NCBI GenBank assembly: GCA_021798075.1
Contig: JAJZYO010000061.1
Location: forward strand, 1-8,942
Origin: Actinomycetes bacterium
GTDB lineage: Bacteria; Actinomycetota; Acidimicrobiia; Acidimicrobiales; Palsa-688
DNA length: 8,942 nucleotides
Reading direction: 5' to 3'
Shown: piece after piece, positions 5,564 through 8,942 of the stretch
Layout of the letters: each line of letters begins with the position of its first letter
Numbering within the stretch: position 1 is the first letter of the stretch
The notes under the pieces: model-generated
The model's database searches: none
Seen by the model: only the letters and a program-made list of their open reading frames with translations
Told to the model about the DNA's origin: nothing
Made by a program: the position numbers and the translations under genes

Positions 5564-6682
5564 TCAGGCACCGAACGCTGCATGGACGACCCGTGACTCT
5601 CGATGCGAGCGAGCGGCAGATAGTTGGTCGGAAAAGGAGGCGGCGATCGCTTCGTCCAGCTCTGGAAAGAGGTGACCGTACCGGTCGAGCGTGACGTTGA
5701 TCGACGAGTGCCCCATCCGCGCTTGGATCGCTTTGGGATGGGCTCCTGCGGCTATCGCCAGGGCAACGCTGCTATGTCGAAGGTCGTGGAACCTGCACGA
5801 CACGCCGGATGCTCGCTGGGCCCGTGCGAAGTGGTTGTTCCAGAAACTCGCCGCGGCGATCGGGTTCCCCGCGGCGTTGGGGAAGACCAACCCGTCTGGG
5901 CCCGGCGCCGCGAACCTCTCGAGGTGGCGGGCCAGGATTCCGGCGGTCACGGACGAGAGGGTTATCGACCGCACGGAAGCCGGCGTCTTGGGCTCCTTGC
6001 GCAGCCACTCCCCCGTCTCCAGCCGGACGAGCTGCTCGGTCACCCGCACCTTGCGGACGCGCAGGTCGAGCTTTGAACGCCGGAGGCCGATCAGCTCGCT
6101 CCAGCGCATGCCGGAGTCGACGGCGAGGTAGATCAGGGCTCGGTAGCGGTCGCTGTGGGCCTCGGCCAGATCAACCGCCTGCCCCCAGTCGAGGAAGACC
6201 ATCTCCCGCTTGGGGACGCGCGGCGCCTCGACCCGGTCGCACGGGTTGTTCAGGATCTTCTGCTTGTCCACGGCGACCTGCAAGACCCGCCGGAGGGTGC
6301 GGTAGTGGCGGTGCACTGAACTTGCGGCGATCCCGGCCTCGAGCTCGTCGTTCAGCCAGTTCTCGATGGCGTCCGCCGGGATGCTCCCAAGCCTGTATGC
6401 GCCGAGCGCCGGCAGCACGTACTTCGTCAGGTCTCGCCGGTAGGTCTCCTGCGTGCTCGGGGACAGCCGCCGAGCCAGGGCGAGGAACTCCACCGACCAC
6501 TGAGCGAGCGGTACCTCGCCGTGCCGGGGGTCGATCCAGCTCCCCCGGTGCTTGTCCGTCTCCATCTCCGCCAGGAACCGCTGCGCGTCGGCCTTGTGGT
6601 CGAACGTGGTCGACGTCACCCGGCCGAGAGGGTCGCGGTAGCGGGCCCGGTACCTCCCGTTGCGCTTCTGGATATAGCTCAT
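5564..6682 (-). CDS. int: Tyrosine recombinase / site-specific integrase
   Basis: A 372-residue phage-type integrase that should catalyse integration and excision at the tRNA-Cys att site. Residues 1-45 form an AP2-like arm-binding domain (YIQKRNGRYRARYRDPLGR). Residues 60-150 are the SAM-like core-binding domain. The catalytic domain carries every expected residue: R193 (GMRWSEL), K232 (EPKTPASVR), H299 and R302 (FHDLRH), H325 (MGHSS) and nucleophile Y335 (DRYGHLF). The ATG at 6682 is chosen because AGGAGG lies 8 nt upstream; the frame is open to 6778 but the extra 32 codons merely translate the tandem repeat. The gene starts 170 bp from the tRNA and reads away from it. The repeats just upstream could let the protein repress its own gene. 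Length and motifs are complete, so it is probably active. Confidence 0.95.
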   Translation of the reverse strand: MSYIQKRNGRYRARYRDPLGRVTSTTFDHKADAQRFLAEMETDKHRGSWIDPRHGEVPLAQWSVEFLALARRLSPSTQETYRRDLTKYVLPALGAYRLGSIPADAIENWLNDELEAGIAASSVHRHYRTLRRVLQVAVDKQKILNNPCDRVEAPRVPKREMVFLDWGQAVDLAEAHSDRYRALIYLAVDSGMRWSELIGLRRSKLDLRVRKVRVTEQLVRLETGEWLRKEPKTPASVRSITLSSVTAGILARHLERFAAPGPDGLVFPNAAGNPIAAASFWNNHFARAQRASGVSCRFHDLRHSSVALAIAAGAHPKAIQARMGHSSINVTLDRYGHLFPELDEAIAASFSDQLSAARSHRESRVVHAAFGA

Positions 6683-6703
6683 GGCGATGGCCTCCTGGTC
6701 CTC

Positions 6704-6758
6704 GGGGCGCGGATGGGGCGCGGATGGGGCGCGGATGGGGCGCGGATGGGGCGCGGAA
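6704..6758 (+). repeat. 11-bp tandem repeat array, candidate integrase arm sites
   Basis: The unit GGGGCGCGGAT is repeated four times without error (6704, 6715, 6726, 6737), and a fifth copy at 6748 differs only in its last base. The array lies just upstream of the integrase ribosome binding site and about 100 bp from the att core. One unit per helical turn puts all copies on one DNA face. Two AGGGGT copies 10 bp apart follow at 6760 and 6770. Sharing the GGGGCGCG core and 11-bp period with 104-125 at the opposite end argues for arm-type binding sites. The array also spans the integrase leader, so it may control int expression. Confidence 0.7.
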
Positions 6759-6851
6759 TAGGGGTTTTCAGGGGTCACCAGCGGTCGCTAACGGACAGAG
6801 CCGGGCACTCCAGAAATAGCCTCTGACCTGCAGTCTAGCGTGAAGAAATGC

Positions 6852-6926
6852 TGGAGGCGGCGAGCGGAATCGAACCGCTGTAGAGGGCTTTGCAGGCCCT
6901 TGCCTGGACCACTCGGCCACGCCGCC
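6852..6926 (-). tRNA. tRNA-Cys (anticodon GCA)
   Basis: A full cloverleaf folds on the minus strand: acceptor GGCGGCG/CGCCGCC, a D arm starting GCCG, anticodon stem AGGGC/GCCCT with loop CTGCAAA (anticodon GCA), a 4-nt variable loop, and T arm AGCGG-TTCGATT-CCGCT. Discriminator U73 is the tRNA-Cys identity base, and CCA is encoded (6852-6854). It is 75 nt long including CCA. The gene is the integration target and remains whole because the element supplied or restored its 3' end. Confidence 0.95.
6856..6907 (-). repeat. Attachment site within tRNA-Cys (int-proximal)
   Basis: This 52-bp part of the tRNA gene, from acceptor 3' strand to D arm, is repeated at 1-52 with two differences at tRNA positions 34 and 38. 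It is the int-proximal att site; strand exchange is expected in the shared sequence, probably at the anticodon or T arm. The match begins exactly one base inside the discriminator only because the window's left edge cuts the other copy. Confidence 0.85.
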
Positions 6927-7239
6927 CGGCGTCTGGGCGCCCTGACACTCTACCCGCGCCCGAAAGGCCGATCCCACTGGAACAGTGGCGGGGGAGCGCC
7001 GGCAGGCCTTGGGGCCCTGCAACCTCGGACCAGACCCGTTGCAGGTGGGTGGTCGAAGGCGCCTTTGCGCTCCAAGGGTACCTGTCAGGGACCTTTCGGG
7101 CTGTAAGGTCGCCCCTGGTCCTGCCCATGCCAACGCCGCCCGAACCGCCCCCGCCACCGCGACTCAGACCGCAACCGGCACCTAGGCGCCTACGCGTTCC
7201 TGGGCGCCCACGCCAAGTGCGCTACGAGCTCCGAGCGCG
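6927..7239. other. Intergenic region between tRNA-Cys and antiporter gene
   Basis: A 313-bp gene-free region holds divergent upstream sequences for the tRNA (minus) and antiporter (plus). It contains the possible tRNA -10 at 6947-6952, a tight hairpin CCACTG-GAA-CAGTGG (6974-6988), and the palindrome TAGGCGCCTA (7183-7192). No riboswitch was recognised and no clear antiporter promoter could be placed. Confidence 0.5.
6947..6952 (-). promoter_or_regulatory. Possible -10 element of tRNA-Cys promoter
   Basis: TAGAGT on the minus strand matches 4 of 6 bases of TATAAT and ends 20 bp upstream of the tRNA 5' end, a suitable distance. No good -35 hexamer is seen at the right spacing. Confidence 0.35.
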
Positions 7240-8373
7240 ATGACGGCAGGCCCTGTGACCGTTCCGCAGCGCGGCTTCATGGTCGCGGGCGCCGCCTTGG
7301 TTGCCGCGAGCGGCGCAGCCACAGCGGCTGGAGCGCCCGACATCGCGCGCTTTGCGATCTCCGGCCTCGCCTTGGCTGCCCTAGCAGCCCTAGTTGGGCA
7401 AGCCCTGGACCAAATCGGCCTCAGGCTCCGTCCCGGCCCGACGGGGATGCTCCAGGCGACGCTTGGCAACCTCCCCGAGCTGCTCTTCTCTATCTTTGCC
7501 TTGCGCGCCGGCCTTGTAAAGGTAGTAGAAGCAGCACTGATCGGCTCGGTACTCGGCAACCTGCTTTTGGTGCTCGGCTTCGCCTTCGCCTTCGGCGCAG
7601 CCCGTCACGGCACCCAGAGATTCGATCCCGAGGCGCCGCGGATGTCCCTCACGCTGCTTGTCCTGGCGGTTGCGTCGATGGCCGTCCCAACGCTCGCCGT
7701 CCGGCTCAACACGCCGGTGGCGCGCCATGCCGGCGCCATCTCCGACGTCGCGGCGGTGGTCTTATTGGCCGTCTATGTGGTGAGCATCCCGTTTTGGCTC
7801 TTCGGCGCTCCGTCGCGACCTGATGGCAAACCCGCCAGCGAGGCAGCCCTTGGCCCGGCTGCCAGTAAAGCGGACCCCCTACCATCTTCCAGGGCCAGCC
7901 GGCGCGGCGTCACCTGGACCCTACCCGTCACACTGGGCCTCCTCATCGGCGCCACAGCGGCTTCTGCTCCCGTTTCGGACTGGTTCGTGGCAGCCCTCGA
8001 GCCCGCGACCAGGTCGCTAGGGATATCGCCGGCCTTTGCGGGCCTCGTGATCGTCGCCGTCGCTTCCAATGCGGTCGAGCACGCCGCGGGCGTCTGGCTG
8101 GCCTGGAAGGCCCGGCCCGACTACGCCGTCAGCACGATCCTGAACAGCCCTCTCCAGATAGCACTGCTTCTTACCCCCGTACTCGTTTTGATCAGCCCGG
8201 CCCTCGGGCCGGCGCACCTTGTCCTCGTCTTTCAGCCAATGCTGGTAGCGGCCCTAGCGGTCGCAACTCTCGCTGTGGCGATAGTCATCTACGACGGCGA
8301 GTACTCGTGGCTGGAAGGAGTATCCCTGGTAGCGCTTTACGTGATCGTGGCGTCCGCGTTCTGGTGGGGGTGA
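7240..8373 (+). CDS. Ca2+/H+ antiporter, CaxA/ChaA type
   Basis: A 377-residue, very hydrophobic inner-membrane protein with about ten or eleven predicted transmembrane segments. It belongs to the cation/Ca2+ exchanger superfamily, which swaps cytosolic Ca2+ for protons. The first alpha repeat is at residues 76-113 (GNLPELLFSIFALRAG ... IGSVLGNLLLVLG) with key acid E80. The second is at 273-317 (ASNAVEHAAGVWLAWK ... NSPLQIALLLTPVLVL) with E280 and H281. The usual GNAAEH and GSSIQIAL are here SNAVEH and NSPLQIAL, mild departures. A hydrophilic loop (190-224) separates the halves. ATG 7240 gives a normal length, but only a weak purine-rich site precedes it; M14 is an alternative. The gene lies outside the element and is probably native chromosome. 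Confidence 0.9.
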   Translation: MTAGPVTVPQRGFMVAGAALVAASGAATAAGAPDIARFAISGLALAALAALVGQALDQIGLRLRPGPTGMLQATLGNLPELLFSIFALRAGLVKVVEAALIGSVLGNLLLVLGFAFAFGAARHGTQRFDPEAPRMSLTLLVLAVASMAVPTLAVRLNTPVARHAGAISDVAAVVLLAVYVVSIPFWLFGAPSRPDGKPASEAALGPAASKADPLPSSRASRRGVTWTLPVTLGLLIGATAASAPVSDWFVAALEPATRSLGISPAFAGLVIVAVASNAVEHAAGVWLAWKARPDYAVSTILNSPLQIALLLTPVLVLISPALGPAHLVLVFQPMLVAALAVATLAVAIVIYDGEYSWLEGVSLVALYVIVASAFWWG

Positions 8374-8466
8374 GGGGGCCTAGGCGCCGCGCGTCACATG
8401 TGCCATTTCAGAATGCCGGCCGTAGGTCGTTGTGAGGCTTCATCCCGTCTGGGGGTGGCGGTAAGG

Positions 8467-8507
8467 GCCGGGCCGACGAGAGATCGGTCGCCCTCGCCCA
8501 GCCCGGC
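8467..8507 (+). terminator. Nested hairpin downstream of antiporter gene
   Basis: Outer arms GCCGGGC (8467-8473) and GCCCGGC (8501-8507) enclose a second small stem CCGA/TCGG (8473-8476 with 8484-8487). It begins about 94 bp after the antiporter stop. No T tract follows, so rho-independent activity is uncertain. Confidence 0.35.
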
Positions 8508-8565
8508 ACCACCATCGCGTTTCGGCCCGCTCGCGCCACTCGCACGCTTGACGTTTGGGCTTCCG

Positions 8566-8745
8566 CTATACCTTGGAGTTGAGCGGCGGGTAATCGGTGT
8601 AGTGGGTAGTCGAGAAGGGGAATTGGTACACCTTCGTCGCGTACCAGAGGTACGGCACCTGTTGGTCGACTAGGCGGGCCCAGTCCCAGGTGAGAGCGTT
8701 CATCTCGGGGCCAGGGCCTACGGTCTCGTACTCCTTGATCTGGCC
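8566..8745 (-). pseudogene. C-terminal remnant of an unidentified protein, possibly solute-binding
   Basis: A minus-strand frame ending in TAG at 8566 encodes GQIKEYETVGPGPE, then WDWARLVDQQVPYLWYATK and VYQFPFSTTHYTDYPPLNSK. Its aromatic-rich composition, and a VPYLWY strand followed by VYQFPFS near the C-terminus, recall C-termini of extracellular solute-binding proteins of ABC transporters, but the family is not certain. Beyond about 8745 the frame loses this character and crosses the promoter and start of a plus-strand gene. No start codon with a ribosome site is seen. It looks like the tail of a gene whose body is gone. Confidence 0.35.
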
Positions 8746-8763
8746 CGGCTGATCACCTATGAC
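8735..8763 (+). promoter_or_regulatory. Sigma-70-like promoter for the right-edge gene
   Basis: TTGATC (8735-8740) and TATGAC (8758-8763) are spaced by exactly 17 bp, each matching 4 of 6 consensus bases. Transcription would start near 8770, giving a leader of about 32 nt that contains the AAGGAG site before ATG 8802. Confidence 0.5.
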
Positions 8764-8801
8764 TAGACTTGCCGGGACATCTGAAAGGATTAAGGAGCAA
8801 G

Positions 8802-8942
8802 ATGCCAAAAGGCCCACCTCAGATCCCCGGCCTGACCGCCGAACGCTTGGCCAGCTGCGGACAGGGCCTATACGCAGTGGTGGCAACTGTACGGCCGCAG
8901 ACAGCGGAGCAATGGTTGGACGAGCTCCAACGGAAAAACCGG
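8802..8942 (+). CDS. Unrecognised protein, 5' part only
   Basis: ATG 8802 has AAGGAG at 8792-8797, 4 nt before it, and an upstream promoter-like pair. The 47 visible codons stay open to the window edge and begin MPKGPPQIPGLTAERLASCG, continuing QGLYAVVATVRPQTAEQWLD. I do not recognise the family. The alternation of a strand-like LYAVVATVRP with the amphipathic helix TAEQWLDELQRK suggests a small folded cytosolic domain; there is no signal peptide. Being cut by the window, neither length nor function can be judged. Confidence 0.6.
   Translation, partial: MPKGPPQIPGLTAERLASCGQGLYAVVATVRPQTAEQWLDELQRKNR

Larger units (their letters stand above)
1..6907. mobile_element. Small integrative element in tRNA-Cys
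   Basis: The interval is bounded by a 52-bp direct repeat (50 of 52 identical) made of the 3' part of a tRNA-Cys gene. One copy lies inside the complete tRNA and the other at the far left. An intact tyrosine recombinase gene lies beside the complete tRNA, pointing into the element. This is the standard architecture of tRNA-targeting integrative elements. Cargo is a HicA-like/HTH pair, two methyltransferases, a DUF6886 gene, an ABM-domain gene and several gene remnants. No complete rep, tra, capsid or relaxase gene is visible, so it is neither a complete actinomycete ICE nor a prophage. About 6.85 kb lie between the repeats. The exact left edge cannot be checked because the window begins at the repeat. 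Confidence 0.8.

Noticed and set aside
6704..6758. CRISPR array
   Set aside because: Units are 11 bp and contiguous with no spacers; no cas genes are present.
6683..6778. Upstream extension of the integrase start to 6778
   Set aside because: The extra 32 codons translate the tandem repeat (APHPRP units), and a perfect AGGAGG precedes the internal ATG at 6682.
5809..6819. Long plus-strand open frame of 336 codons
   Set aside because: It is antisense to the integrase, has an Arg/Pro/Ser/Gly-rich low-complexity translation, and follows from GC-rich codon bias.
1..6907. Complete actinomycete ICE or prophage
   Set aside because: No FtsK-like transfer gene, full Rep, relaxase, terminase or capsid gene is visible.
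8398..8673. Plus-strand open frame of 91 codons after the antiporter
   Set aside because: No ribosome site, Pro/Arg/Ser-rich translation, and it crosses the terminator hairpin and the opposite-strand remnant.

Overview
The window is GC-rich DNA, most likely from an actinomycetote. This rests on strong G/C bias at third codon positions, GTG starts, and protein families typical of that phylum (DUF6886-like, antibiotic-monooxygenase-like, HicA-like/HTH pair, 'FETHSTTEDNEAG'-type histidine phosphatase). No rRNA or other marker gene is present to name a genus.

Positions 1 to about 6907 look like a small integrative element in a tRNA-Cys gene. The complete tRNA-Cys(GCA) lies at 6852-6926 on the minus strand. 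A 52-bp copy of its 3' part and anticodon arm is repeated at 1-52 in the same orientation, with two mismatches, both in the anticodon loop. A tyrosine recombinase gene with all catalytic residues (5564-6682, minus) lies next to the intact tRNA. This is the classic attL/int/attR arrangement. An 11-bp-period repeat with core GGGGCGCG occurs near both ends (five copies at 6704-6758, two at 104-125) and is a candidate integrase arm-site array.

Inside the element, from left: a translationally coupled pair, a HicA-like small protein and an HTH partner (736-957 and 218-739, minus); a long non-coding stretch with a tiny replication-initiator-like remnant; a truncated histidine phosphatase (1386-1556, minus); a DUF6886-family gene (1884-2423, minus); a broken Nudix hydrolase (about 2588-2931, plus); two divergent class I SAM-dependent methyltransferases (3036-3671 minus, 3785-4519 plus); the 5' stub of a possible third methyltransferase (4665 on); an antibiotic-biosynthesis-monooxygenase-like ABM gene (4744-5052, minus); and an unrecognised frameshifted coding remnant (about 5096-5461, minus). 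No complete replication or conjugation gene is seen. The element therefore reads as a minimal or decayed integrative island that keeps its integrase, a possible toxin-antitoxin pair and some enzymes, with several cargo genes decaying.

To the right of the tRNA is probably native chromosome: a 313-bp gap with the tRNA promoter, a CaxA/ChaA-type Ca2+/H+ antiporter gene (7240-8373, plus), a likely terminator, a C-terminal remnant of an unidentified (possibly solute-binding) protein (8566-8745, minus), and the start of an unrecognised gene with a good promoter and ribosome binding site that runs off the window (8802-8942, plus).
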